A stretch of 64,000 nucleotides of DNA from Thermococcus argininiproducens (lineage in GTDB: Archaea > Methanobacteriota_B > Thermococci > Thermococcales > Thermococcaceae). The notes beneath the pieces were generated by a model that saw only the letters and a program-made list of their open reading frames with translations, made no database searches and was not told where the DNA came from. Shown piece by piece: positions 7,059 through 15,961 of the stretch (the stretch's first letter is position 1; each line of letters starts with the position of its first letter). The stretch lies in NCBI RefSeq assembly GCF_023746595.1, contig NZ_CP080572.1, positions 1,782,530 to 1,846,529 on the forward strand. The letters run 5' to 3'. The position numbers and the translations under genes were made by a program.

Positions 7059-8315
7059 TCAATTGATGGCAGCTTGCACAGCCAAATCTGCCCTCACTAT
7101 CCCATATCCATAGTAAGGATCCCAACCAAGCAGTCCATGATCTTCTGCAGTTGTGTGGAGAATTTCTCTAAGTGCTTCAACCGAAAGAACTGTTCCATAC
7201 TTGTTATAGCGAGCTGCTTGAACAAGTGCAACTACTCCACTCACATGGGGTGTTGCCATTGAAGTTCCACTCAGTGTTGTGTAACTATCATCTGGATATG
7301 TGCTTAATATATCAACACCAGGAGCGCTGACCTCTACTCCTCTATTACTCCACCAAGGCACCTGATCATTAACGTCAGTCGCACCAACAGCTATAACTTC
7401 AGGATATGCCGCTGGATAACTCGGACTTGAGGCACCATCGTTACCACTTGCCGCAACTATAATCACTCCCCAACTGTATGCCCAATTTATTGCATCATGG
7501 AAGGATTCGACATCACTTGACCCCCTAAGACTCATGCTTATTACTTCAGCCGCATCATCATCATCTGGGTCTCCAACTATTATTCCATCCCCGTCACTAT
7601 CAAGTACACCATCGGGCCCTAATAAGGCCTGTTCAATCCCAAGAATTATATCACTGTATGAACCACTCCCACTTGGACCAAGAACTCTGATAGCGTATAT
7701 CTCTACACTTGGAGCGACGCCAACAACACCTATCTCATTGTTTAAAGCCGCCACTGTGCCAGCTACATGTGTACCATGTCCATTCTGATCCCTGTAATCC
7801 TTAGGTTTTGTTGATACTTTTCCCCTAAGTACGCTAACCCCCCATGCTAAATTGGGAGCTAAATCTGGATGGTCATAGTCTATGCCCGTATCAAGTATTG
7901 CTACTTCGATCACTCCCCCACTTGCGCCATCACTTATACTCCATGCGTCTAGAGCTTTAACACGAGAAATGCCCCATGGAATTTCCTGAGGAGGTTGGGG
8001 AGGCTTTGGTTTACCAACTCCAGGAGGTTTCCCCTTTAATATATGAACTTCTGCATCATACTCTACCCTAATCACACCCTTAACATTCTTTACTCTCTCT
8101 AGTGCCCTAGAAGGAATGTCAACTACAACAATTGGAAAAATTCTTCCTTTTGCAACAACATTTCCACCCAACGCAAATATAAAACTCTCATTGAATTCTC
8201 TGTCTACTGTTACTATCACACGAACCTTTTCAACAGGAGCTCCCCATACTACACCTCCCATAGCTCCAAACATTACAAAAACCAAAAATAGAACAAAAAT
8301 CTTATAAAATTTCAT
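7059..8315 (-). CDS. Secreted subtilisin-like serine protease (Tk-subtilisin type)
   Basis: A 418-residue S8 protease precursor. A signal peptide (about 1-25, ending VVWGA) precedes an I9-type propeptide (about 29-95) and the catalytic domain. The triad is Asp142 (LDTGID), His180 (NGHGTHVAGT) and Ser352 (GTSMATPH), with oxyanion Asn292. An acidic insertion GVLDSDGDGIIVGDPDDDDA (about 236-255) matches the Ca2+-binding loop of Thermococcus kodakarensis Tk-subtilisin, needed for folding at high temperature. A proline-rich linker (KPPGVGKPKPPQPPQ) joins propeptide and mature part. The ATG at 8315 follows AGGGGTGA. It is expected to be exported and to digest external protein, feeding the peptide metabolism that VOR serves. 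Confidence 0.95.
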   Translation of the reverse strand: MKFYKIFVLFLVFVMFGAMGGVVWGAPVEKVRVIVTVDREFNESFIFALGGNVVAKGRIFPIVVVDIPSRALERVKNVKGVIRVEYDAEVHILKGKPPGVGKPKPPQPPQEIPWGISRVKALDAWSISDGASGGVIEVAILDTGIDYDHPDLAPNLAWGVSVLRGKVSTKPKDYRDQNGHGTHVAGTVAALNNEIGVVGVAPSVEIYAIRVLGPSGSGSYSDIILGIEQALLGPDGVLDSDGDGIIVGDPDDDDAAEVISMSLRGSSDVESFHDAINWAYSWGVIIVAASGNDGASSPSYPAAYPEVIAVGATDVNDQVPWWSNRGVEVSAPGVDILSTYPDDSYTTLSGTSMATPHVSGVVALVQAARYNKYGTVLSVEALREILHTTAEDHGLLGWDPYYGYGIVRADLAVQAAIN

Positions 8316-8350
8316 GACTTTTCACCCCTTTTGTAATGCTTTGCATTATA

Positions 8351-8360
8351 ATTATTTAAC
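8351..8360 (-). promoter_or_regulatory. TATA box of the subtilase gene
   Basis: The minus strand reads GTTAAATAAT, a plausible TATA element about 36 bases upstream of the ATG at 8315. Transcription would start around 8330. Confidence 0.4.
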
Positions 8361-8400
8361 AGTTTGGGTAGTATAACTTGTATAATATCTCGAACTTTTG

Positions 8401-8417
8401 GTTGCAAAGAAGAAGTT
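8401..8417 (+). promoter_or_regulatory. Near-consensus SurR site before cbiMNQO
   Basis: GTTGCAAAGAAGAAGTT fits the SurR pattern GTT-N3-AAC-N5-GTT with a single mismatch (AAG for AAC). It lies 10 bases upstream of the TATA box of the nickel/cobalt transporter operon, an activating position. The match is short and the region A-rich, so chance is possible. Confidence 0.4.
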
Positions 8418-8427
8418 TAAAAAAGAC

Positions 8428-8436
8428 TTTTATATG
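8428..8436 (+). promoter_or_regulatory. TATA box of the cbiMNQO operon
   Basis: AAAAGAC followed by TTTATATGG forms a BRE/TATA pair about 55 bases upstream of the cbiM GTG at 8490. Confidence 0.55.
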
Positions 8437-8489
8437 GTGGCATCTTGTGATAATTTAGTGTTACGAAGTATCGAAGGGAGGTGGAATCT

Positions 8490-9104
8490 GTGCACATACC
8501 AGATGGGCTGCTAAGCTTTCCTGTGATAGTAATTACATACGCCATAACCATAGCCTGTGTGGGCTACTCCTTAAGAAGACTGAAGGACTATCCTGAAGAT
8601 AAAATTCCACTCTTAGGTTTATTCGCAGCTGGAATATTTGCTGCACAAATGGTAAACTTTCCCATAATAGGCGGAGTAAGTGGGCATTTACTTGGAGCAG
8701 TACTAGTAGCGGTACTCTTAGGACCTTATGCAGCAGTTGTTGTAATGACAGCTGTGTTGTTAATTCAAACTTTGCTTTTCGGAGATGGAGGGATTACTGC
8801 AATTGGAGCTAACATACTAAATATGGGAATATTAGGAGCATTTGTAGGTTATTGGGTTTATTCAAAACTTAAAAGCACCAACAAAACTCTTGCAATAGGC
8901 TTAGCCTCTTGGTTAGCAGTTGTTTTAGGAGCATTATTAACTTCAGTAGAAATAGGAATAAGTCACAGTCTACCATTTGGAAAACTCTTAACTCTAATGA
9001 TAGGATATCACGCAATAATCGGAATTGGAGAAGCACTCATCACTCTTTCCGTGGTTCAAGCCTTAAGAGCTAAGCTTCCAGAAATAGGAGGTGTTCCAGC
9101 ATGA
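8490..9104 (+). CDS. cbiM: Energy-coupling factor Ni/Co transporter S component CbiM
   Basis: A 204-residue membrane protein starting MHIPDGLLSFPVI, the canonical CbiM/NikM N-terminus in which His2 and the N-terminal amine help bind Ni2+ or Co2+. About six or seven hydrophobic helices follow, with HLLGAVLVAVLLGP and FGDGGITAIGANILNMG typical of the family. The start is the GTG at 8490, not the in-frame GTG at 8481, because function requires Met-His at the N-terminus and GGAGGTG (8478-8484) is then correctly spaced. It heads a cbiM-cbiN-cbiQ-cbiO operon with overlapping genes. In an organism using NiFe hydrogenases, nickel is a likely substrate. Confidence 0.93.
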   Translation: MHIPDGLLSFPVIVITYAITIACVGYSLRRLKDYPEDKIPLLGLFAAGIFAAQMVNFPIIGGVSGHLLGAVLVAVLLGPYAAVVVMTAVLLIQTLLFGDGGITAIGANILNMGILGAFVGYWVYSKLKSTNKTLAIGLASWLAVVLGALLTSVEIGISHSLPFGKLLTLMIGYHAIIGIGEALITLSVVQALRAKLPEIGGVPA

Positions 9105-9349
9105 GGCTTGTAATAAAAGGGTTACTAATAGTATTGATACTCTTAGCACTTATCCTTCCACTTGCTTCTGATAATCCCGATGGTCTTGAAGCTACTATGG
9201 AAAAATTGGGTCTAGAAGAATCTCCCATTTACAGTGCTCCTTTAGACTATGGTGAGACTTGGGGACAGGGGTTAATAATGGGCACATTTGGGATAATACT
9301 CGTGTTTGGAGCGGCATATGGAATTGCAAAAGTAGTAAAAGGTGTTTAA
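9101..9349 (+). CDS. Ni/Co transporter small component (CbiN-like, PDGLE domain)
   Basis: An 82-residue protein with a transmembrane helix at each end (about 5-22 and 52-75) and the PDGLE motif (NPDGLEATMEKLGL) after the first. PDGLE/CbiN proteins are accessory subunits of group I ECF transporters for nickel or cobalt and are needed for CbiM activity. It overlaps the cbiM stop (ATGA) and its own stop lies inside the start of cbiQ. Confidence 0.88.
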   Translation: MRLVIKGLLIVLILLALILPLASDNPDGLEATMEKLGLEESPIYSAPLDYGETWGQGLIMGTFGIILVFGAAYGIAKVVKGV

Positions 9350-10007
9350 CTTGTATCTTATTTTTCTTTTTGTGTATGCCATGCTCATTGCTACAAGACA
9401 AAGCATGACCGAGTTAGTATATTTCCTTCCACTGTTGGGCCTTCTTATAGCGCTCCTCAAACCTAAAAGACATATCTTTAAGCATTTAGGATTCCTTTTA
9501 GGATTTGAAGGTTGTTTGTTCCTCTTAGCACTGTTTATTCCCGGAAAAGCATTTATCACAACCCCTTTGGGAAATATTACATATGAAGGCATGCATAGAT
9601 TTCTCTTTCTTGTAGGAAAAGCTTTCCTTTCAGCGTCTGCGGTTATCATAGTGTCAAACTCCCTTGGATTCTCATATCTCTTGGGAGAGATGGAAACACT
9701 TCGTTTTCCCCGAATACTGGTGTTAACTCTTGCATTTACCTATCGCTATTTAGAACTCTTTAAGGAAGAAGCCACTAGAATGAAGAGAGCACTTGATTCA
9801 CGAGCAATAGGAATTAAAAAGAGGGAATACTATAAAAAACTAGGAGCTCTTATAGGGGAGATATTCGTGAGGGCATACATCAGAAGTATAAAAATCTACT
9901 GGGCAATGCTCTCAAGAGGATTTGGGGAGTTCCCTAAAGTCGAGAAACGAATAAAACCAGAAGCTTTAATACTATCTGTCATTGCTCTAGGGGTGATGTT
10001 GCTTTGA
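9342..10007 (+). CDS. cbiQ: Energy-coupling factor transmembrane protein CbiQ (EcfT)
   Basis: A 221-residue membrane protein with several N-terminal helices and a cytoplasmic coupling region containing MKRALDSRAIG (about 146-156) and SIKIYWAMLSRGFGE (about 182-196). The second fits the Ala-Arg-Gly-type coupling motif through which EcfT contacts the ATPase. It transmits ATP-driven movement to CbiM. It begins with GTG at 9342 inside the end of cbiN, and its stop overlaps the TTG of cbiO. Confidence 0.88.
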   Translation: MFNLYLIFLFVYAMLIATRQSMTELVYFLPLLGLLIALLKPKRHIFKHLGFLLGFEGCLFLLALFIPGKAFITTPLGNITYEGMHRFLFLVGKAFLSASAVIIVSNSLGFSYLLGEMETLRFPRILVLTLAFTYRYLELFKEEATRMKRALDSRAIGIKKREYYKKLGALIGEIFVRAYIRSIKIYWAMLSRGFGEFPKVEKRIKPEALILSVIALGVMLL

Positions 10008-10789
10008 TAGAGATCATAGATCTCCACTTTTCATATGACAGTAGAAAAGTGTTAGATGGCATCTCATTGCAAATAAATAGGGGTGAAGTGTTTGGTATCT
10101 TAGGACCCAATGGAGCTGGAAAATCTACCTTAATACTCCATCTGAATGGGATCTTAAAACCTAAAAAAGGTAAAGTGCTCGTAAAGGGCATAGATGCCAG
10201 TAAAAGACCCCAAGAGGTAAGAAAGTTCGTAGGAATTATATTCCAAGACCCCAATGACCAACTATTTTCCCCCAAAGTGTTTGATGATGTCTTATTTGGG
10301 CCATATAACCTAGGACTACGAGGAAAAGAACTTGAAGAAAGAGCTATAGAAGCTCTAATGACAGTCGGAATGTTGGATTACATAAATCGAGAAACCAAGG
10401 AATTAAGCTTTGGAGAGAAAAAAAGAGTCGCAATAGCCACTGTATTAGCAATGGATCCTGAGATTATTGTTTTCGACGAACCGTTTGCAAACTTAGATTT
10501 CAAAGGAAAGAAAATGTTAAGAGACCTCATTCTAAAGTTCAGAGGAGAAAAAACCATAATTCTCTCTTCTCATGAAGCAGAATACCTTACACTCTGCGAC
10601 AGAATAGCCCTTTTAGACAAAGGGAAGATAGTAACCGTTGGGACTCCAGAAGAAGTTTTTAGCAACATTGACATCCTAAGGGCCCACAACTTAGATATTC
10701 CCCCTCTAATCGAGCTTTTCTTAGAGTTAGGATTAGGAATACCCAAAGGAGTAGAAGAAGCTAAAAACATTCTCAAAAAACTCTTATAG
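10004..10789 (+). CDS. cbiO: Energy-coupling factor ABC transporter ATPase CbiO (EcfA)
   Basis: A 261-residue ABC ATPase with Walker A GPNGAGKST (about 34-42), Q-loop FQDPNDQLFS, signature LSFGEKKRV, Walker B IIVFDEPFANLD and H-loop SSHEAEY. The FQDPNDQ form of the Q-loop is typical of ECF-type ATPases. As the only ATPase in the operon it probably works as a homodimer driving Ni/Co uptake with CbiQ. The TTG start overlaps the cbiQ stop, with no intergenic gaps in the operon. Confidence 0.92.
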   Translation: MIEIIDLHFSYDSRKVLDGISLQINRGEVFGILGPNGAGKSTLILHLNGILKPKKGKVLVKGIDASKRPQEVRKFVGIIFQDPNDQLFSPKVFDDVLFGPYNLGLRGKELEERAIEALMTVGMLDYINRETKELSFGEKKRVAIATVLAMDPEIIVFDEPFANLDFKGKKMLRDLILKFRGEKTIILSSHEAEYLTLCDRIALLDKGKIVTVGTPEEVFSNIDILRAHNLDIPPLIELFLELGLGIPKGVEEAKNILKKLL

Positions 10790-10820
10790 AAACTTTAATA
10801 TTTCCACAATCCTTATAATG

Positions 10821-10838
10821 TATCACCCTCAATGAGTA
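10821..10838 (+). promoter_or_regulatory. Possible TGM (Tgr/TrmBL1) operator before malP
   Basis: TATCAC is a perfect left half of the Thermococcales glycolytic motif TATCAC-N5-GTGATA; the right half (ATGAGTA) is degenerate. It lies about 20 bases downstream of a TTTAATA TATA-like box (10794-10800), where Tgr/TrmBL1 represses sugar-degrading genes in the absence of maltodextrins. One weak half makes this tentative. Confidence 0.35.
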
Positions 10839-10873
10839 ATAGCAACCTTGTAGGTAAGAAGAGGGTGAAAAAT

Positions 10874-13369
10874 ATGGAGAGCGTTATCAATCAAATTAAA
10901 TCCAAACTCCCAGAGAATCTTGAAGGGCTTTTAGAACTTGCGTACAACTATTGGTGGAGCTGGAACAGACGTGCTACAAAAATGTGGGAAAAAATAAACC
11001 CAGAACACTGGAAAGAGCATAAAAACCCTGTCAAACTTCTCCTTGACACCCCTGAAGAAAGACTAAATGAGCTCTCCAAAGATGATGACTTTATGAACCT
11101 ATACGAGCTTGTTATTGATCAATTCAGACATTATATGAATCCGGAGAGTACTTGGTGCTCAACAAATTACCCCAAATGGGAAGAGCCAATAATATATCTC
11201 TGTATGGAATACGGTATAAGCAAAAGTCTTCCCATTTATTCAGGTGGACTTGGAATACTAGCTGGAGATCACGTGAAAACGGCCAGTGACCTCGGACTTC
11301 CTTTTATTGCTGTTGGCCTTCTTTACAAACATGGTTATTTTAAACAAGAAATAGATAAAGAAGGGAATCAAATAGAAGTTTTTCCTGAATACGATCCCAA
11401 AGAGATGCCGATTATCCCAATAACAAATGAAGAAGGACAACCTCTTCTTATAGAGGTGCCAATTGAAGACAGAATAGTTTATGCAAGAGCATTCGAAGTT
11501 AATGTAGGAAGAGTAAAACTCTATCTTCTGGATACTGATGTTTCTGAGAACTCGAATGATGATAGAGCAATATGTGATTATCTTTACAACGCTGAAATTG
11601 ACAAGAGAATAAAACAGGAAATCCTCCTTGGAATCGGTGGAATGAGGCTTTTACAAGCATTAGGGATTAAGCCTGCAGTAATTCACCTTAATGAGGGGCA
11701 TCCATCATTCGCAAACTTCCAAAGAATAGCCTGGTACATGGAAGAAGGCCTAAGCTTTTTGGAGGCCTTGACTCTGACCAGAAGCACAACAATATTCACA
11801 ACTCATACTCCCGTCCCAGCAGGCCACGATAGATTTCCAATAAAGGAAGTAGAAAAGAGACTTTCCAAGTTCTTTGAACAGTTGCCTAAAGAAGATTTCC
11901 TTAATCTAGGCCGTGAAGGAGACCAGTTCAACATGACTCTTTTATCAATAAGAACGTCAAGTTACGTAAACGCCGTCAGTAAACTTCACACAAAAGTTAC
12001 TAAAGAGATGTGGAAAGATCTTTGGAAAGGTGTCCCCCTTGATGAGATACCAGTAAAAGGCATCACAAATGGTGTCCACACAAAGACATGGCTTCATAAT
12101 GAAATAAAAAAGCTTATTGATCGTTACATTGGTAGAGTGTGGAGAGACTATGCAGAACTTGAAGGCCTGTGGTATGCCATAGAAAGTATTCCCGATGAAG
12201 AACTATGGGAAGCCCATATAAGAGCCAAAAAAGAGTTCATAGAGCTTATCAAGAGAAAAATAAAAGAACGGAATAAACGTCTAGGAATCGATGAACCCAT
12301 CCCAGATATAGATGAAAATGCTCTTATAATCGGTTTTGCAAGGCGTTTTGCGACTTATAAACGAGCAACTTTAATTTTGAGTGACTTAGAACGACTTAAA
12401 AAGATATTAAATGATCCAGAGAAACCCGTGTACATAATTTTTGGAGGAAAGGCTCATCCAATGGATAAAGCAGGTAAAGAATTTCTAAAGAGAGTTTACG
12501 AGATCTCACAAATGCCCGAATTCAAAAACAAGATAATAATCTTCGAAAACTATGATATGGGATCTGCTAGAGCAATGGTAGCAGGAGTTGATGTATGGTT
12601 AAACAATCCAAGAAGACCTCTAGAAGCCAGTGGGACAAGTGGTATGAAGGCTGGTCTCAATGGAGTATTGAATTTAAGCATTTATGATGGATGGTGGGTA
12701 GAAGGATACAATGGCAAAAACGGTTGGGTTATAGGAGAAGAAAGTGTTGAAGCAGAGAGTGAAGCAGATGATATAAGAGACGCAGAAAGTCTTTATGAGC
12801 TCCTTGAAAATGAGGTAATTCCCACATATTATGGAAATAGAACTCGTTGGATATATATGATGAAGGAAAGCATAAAGAGCATTGCCCCCAAGTTCAGTAC
12901 ACACAGAATGTTAAAGGAATACATGAACAACTTCTACTCAAAGGCACTAGCAAATTACATTCTCCTCCATAGAGACAACTTTAAAGCAACTAGAGAGATA
13001 GCAAGCTGGAAAGCAAAAATCTTCAGCTCATGGGAGAACGTTAGTATAGAAAAGGTTATAACTCATGATGCTACTGGTGTTGAAGTTGTAGTCGACCTAA
13101 ATGGTCTTAATCCAGAAGACGTAAAAGTGGAGATCTATTATGGAGTCAAAGCAGAAGGTTATGCAATAGAGAAAGCATATGTGATAGAACTCAAACATCC
13201 ACAAAATCTTGGAGGTACAAAATGGCTCTATCGCTACGAAGGGAATGCCCTCAGAAATTTGGGCCATCCATGCTGGCACTATGCAGTGAGAATATACCCC
13301 TCACATGACAAATTGCCCCACAAGTTTTTGCTTGGTCTTGTTAAATGGAAAGGCTTTTTTGAATTCTAA
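10874..13369 (+). CDS. malP: Maltodextrin (alpha-glucan) phosphorylase
   Basis: An 831-residue GT35 phosphorylase that cleaves alpha-1,4-glucans with phosphate to give glucose-1-phosphate, part of maltodextrin breakdown. Landmarks are YNYWWSWNRRATKMWE near the start, the active-site-region segment SGGLGILAGDH, HLNEGHPSF, THTPVPAGHD and the PLP-lysine region EASGTSGMKAGLNGVLNLS. The ATG at 10874 is chosen over an ATG at 10832 because the first 14 residues are not family-like, GAGGGTG precedes 10874, and the resulting length of 831 equals the Thermococcus litoralis enzyme as I remember it. It has its own promoter region with a possible Tgr operator and is not obviously co-transcribed with pyrH. 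Confidence 0.95.
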   Translation: MESVINQIKSKLPENLEGLLELAYNYWWSWNRRATKMWEKINPEHWKEHKNPVKLLLDTPEERLNELSKDDDFMNLYELVIDQFRHYMNPESTWCSTNYPKWEEPIIYLCMEYGISKSLPIYSGGLGILAGDHVKTASDLGLPFIAVGLLYKHGYFKQEIDKEGNQIEVFPEYDPKEMPIIPITNEEGQPLLIEVPIEDRIVYARAFEVNVGRVKLYLLDTDVSENSNDDRAICDYLYNAEIDKRIKQEILLGIGGMRLLQALGIKPAVIHLNEGHPSFANFQRIAWYMEEGLSFLEALTLTRSTTIFTTHTPVPAGHDRFPIKEVEKRLSKFFEQLPKEDFLNLGREGDQFNMTLLSIRTSSYVNAVSKLHTKVTKEMWKDLWKGVPLDEIPVKGITNGVHTKTWLHNEIKKLIDRYIGRVWRDYAELEGLWYAIESIPDEELWEAHIRAKKEFIELIKRKIKERNKRLGIDEPIPDIDENALIIGFARRFATYKRATLILSDLERLKKILNDPEKPVYIIFGGKAHPMDKAGKEFLKRVYEISQMPEFKNKIIIFENYDMGSARAMVAGVDVWLNNPRRPLEASGTSGMKAGLNGVLNLSIYDGWWVEGYNGKNGWVIGEESVEAESEADDIRDAESLYELLENEVIPTYYGNRTRWIYMMKESIKSIAPKFSTHRMLKEYMNNFYSKALANYILLHRDNFKATREIASWKAKIFSSWENVSIEKVITHDATGVEVVVDLNGLNPEDVKVEIYYGVKAEGYAIEKAYVIELKHPQNLGGTKWLYRYEGNALRNLGHPCWHYAVRIYPSHDKLPHKFLLGLVKWKGFFEF

Positions 13370-13377
13370 TTCTTTAA

Positions 13378-14109
<732 letters not shown>

Positions 14110-14161
14110 TTTCACAATTTTTTTATACTTCTCGCATTCCTTTCTATATGGTGGTGTTATA

Positions 14162-15481
14162 ATGAAAATTGTTGTAATCGGTTCTGGTACGGCAGGTAGC
14201 AATTTCGCGCTTTTTGCAAGAAAAATAGACAGAAAAGCCGAGATAATCGTTATTGGAAAAGAAAAGACAATGCAATATTCTCCCTGTGCTTTGCCTTTTA
14301 CATTAAGTGGTAAAATACCAAAGCTTGAGGACATTGTTGTGTTTCCCACCGAATTTTATGAAAAACAAAAGATAAAGCTACTGCTTGAGACTGAAGCAAA
14401 AGCTATAGACAGAGAAAGAAAAGTCGTAGTTACAGATAAAGGAGAAATACCATATGACAAGTTGGTTCTAGCCACTGGATCAAAAGCGTTTGTACCTCCA
14501 ATAAAAGGAGTTGAAAGTGAGGGGGTCTTCACTTTAAAAACAATGGACGATGTAAAGCAAATTCAAAATTATATAAAAGAACGGAATCCTAAAAAAGCTT
14601 TAGTTATAGGAGCAGGCCTAATTGGACTCGAGGGTGCTGTTGCTTTTAGAGAAATCGGAATGGATGTCATTGTAGTAGAGCTTCTTGAGCATTTACTCCC
14701 CACCATGCTCGACAAGGATATGGCCTCCATTATCCAGTCACATATGGAAGAAAAAGGAATTCAATTTAGATTTGGTGCTGCGGTGAGTGAGATTATAGGA
14801 AACCCTGTAAATGCAGTAAGAATAGGGGAAGAAAAAATTGAGACCGATTTAGTCCTTGTGGCCACTGGAGTCAGGGCAAATACTGAATTAGCAAAGCAGG
14901 CGAATTTAGAGGTTAACAAAGGAATTATAGTGGACGAGTACCTCAGAACCAGTGACCCAGATATATACGCCATTGGAGATTGCGCGGAGGTTTATGATGC
15001 AGTAACCGGAAATCGGATTCTAAGTCAGCTCGGAACAACAGCAGTTAGAATGGCAAAAGTGGCTGCTGAAAATATCTTTGGCAGAAATGTGAAGTTTAAA
15101 CCAGTCTTCAATACTGCAATAACCGAACTTTTTGATTTAGAGATTGGTACATTTGGAATAACGCAGGAAAGAGCAAAAAAAGAGGGAATTGATGTAGTTA
15201 TTGGCAAATTTAAAGGATCCACCAAACCAGAGTACTATCCTGGAGGAAAGCCTATCACAGTGAAACTCATGTTTAGAAAGAAGGATAAAAAACTAATAGG
15301 AGCCCAGATAGTAGGTGGAGAAAGAGTTTGGGGCAGAATCATGGCGCTAAGCCTTGTAGCTCAAAAAGGAGCAAGTGTTGAAGATGTAGCATATAGCGAA
15401 ACTGCTTATGCCCCACCAATAAGCCCCACTATTGATCCCATAACAATCGCAGCTGAGATAGCATTGAGAAAATTCAAGTGA
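14162..15481 (+). CDS. NADH oxidase / CoA-disulfide reductase family flavoprotein
   Basis: A 439-residue FAD and NAD(P)H-dependent pyridine-nucleotide-disulfide oxidoreductase. An N-terminal FAD site (VVIGSGTAGSNFA), a single redox cysteine (Cys42 in YSPCALPF), an NAD-binding glycine motif (LVIGAGLIGLEGAVAF) and the second FAD motif (IYAIGDCAEV) are all present. Single-cysteine members include NADH oxidases, CoA-disulfide reductases and the NAD(P)H sulfur reductase of Pyrococcus; sequence alone does not separate these. The start at 14162 is preferred to an extended frame from 14099 because the glycine-rich motif begins directly after this ATG and GGTGGTG lies upstream. A TTTTTTTATA promoter element lies near 14118-14127. 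Confidence 0.85.
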   Translation: MKIVVIGSGTAGSNFALFARKIDRKAEIIVIGKEKTMQYSPCALPFTLSGKIPKLEDIVVFPTEFYEKQKIKLLLETEAKAIDRERKVVVTDKGEIPYDKLVLATGSKAFVPPIKGVESEGVFTLKTMDDVKQIQNYIKERNPKKALVIGAGLIGLEGAVAFREIGMDVIVVELLEHLLPTMLDKDMASIIQSHMEEKGIQFRFGAAVSEIIGNPVNAVRIGEEKIETDLVLVATGVRANTELAKQANLEVNKGIIVDEYLRTSDPDIYAIGDCAEVYDAVTGNRILSQLGTTAVRMAKVAAENIFGRNVKFKPVFNTAITELFDLEIGTFGITQERAKKEGIDVVIGKFKGSTKPEYYPGGKPITVKLMFRKKDKKLIGAQIVGGERVWGRIMALSLVAQKGASVEDVAYSETAYAPPISPTIDPITIAAEIALRKFK

Positions 15482-15482
15482 G

Positions 15483-15499
15483 TTTTTCCTATTTTTTTA
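15483..15499 (+). terminator. Oligo-T terminator after the flavoprotein gene
   Basis: Runs of five and seven T residues directly follow the stop codon, the pattern that terminates transcription in Thermococcales. Confidence 0.45.
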
Positions 15500-15540
15500 A
15501 CTTAATGAGTTATAAAAGGAAAACTCCCAAAAGCTAGGAA

Positions 15541-15750
15541 CTAATTAAGCTGAACAAGCTTATGGTATATTTTATCTAATATTTTCCCCGCTCTGGAGGA
15601 AATGTTTTCAAGAGAAAATGCAAGAAACATTGAGGAGCCAAGTACTTCAAGGTAACTCTTGCCTTCTCCTCAGTGAGCTCGACGCTATGAAGGAAAGAAT
15701 ACAAAATATACAAAGTAGGAAAAAATGTTAGAATTATTATGAATAGACTT
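15541..15750 (-). pseudogene. Decayed C-terminal gene fragment
   Basis: Minus-strand translation of this gap gives protein-like sequence in two frames. One frame reads LHSVELTEEKARVTLKYL and the next continues GSSMFLAFSLENISSRAGK then ILDKIYHKLVQLN before a TAG at 15541-15543. A single missing base near 15636 joins them. A hydrophobic stretch precedes it (IIILTFFPTLYILYSFL), then a stop. No start codon with a ribosome site was found. It looks like the C-terminal end of a lost membrane-associated protein; the family was not recognised. Confidence 0.4.
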
Positions 15751-15802
15751 TAAATTCACTTACTTCATATTTTGTCACAATGACAAATTAAGATGGAAAA
15801 AA

Positions 15803-15812
15803 TTTTTATAGA
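15803..15812 (+). promoter_or_regulatory. TATA box of the NSS transporter operon
   Basis: GGAAAAAA followed by TTTTTATAGA is a strong BRE/TATA-like element. Transcription should start near 15834, giving a leader of about 130 bases before the transporter GTG at 15962 and starting a few bases before the small ORF at 15842. Confidence 0.5.
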
Positions 15813-15841
15813 TAAACTCCATTTTAATGCGTTGATGCACC

Positions 15842-15883
15842 ATGATGAGCTGGAGTGAGTGTTTTTGGGAGTATAGTTGGTGA
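15842..15883 (+). CDS. Putative Trp-rich leader peptide (13 residues)
   Basis: ATG ATG AGC TGG opens a 13-codon frame reading MMSWSECFWEYSW followed by TGA. Three of 13 residues are tryptophan, with one Phe and one Tyr besides. The ATG lies about eight bases after the predicted transcription start, compatible with leaderless translation, and 79 bases separate its stop from the transporter GTG. Bacterial attenuators use Trp-rich leader peptides in this position; such a mechanism is not established in Archaea, so both translation and function are hypotheses. Confidence 0.35.
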   Translation: MMSWSECFWEYSW

Positions 15884-15961
15884 CGCTTTTCTATTAGTCA
15901 AAGGTAGGGATTGTTTTTGGCACTGATTTAACCGTCTCAAAAGCTTTTGGGGGTGTTCCTT

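Noticed and set aside
15842-15930. C/D box sRNA starting with the ATGATGA at 15842
   Set aside because: The next CTGA box is about 80 bases away and there is no paired D'/C' set; Thermococcales C/D RNAs are about 50-65 bases.
15884-15961. Known riboswitch class (fluoride, glycine, guanidine) in the NSS leader
   Set aside because: No conserved core of any of these classes is seen; only a short palindrome and T-rich stretch are present.
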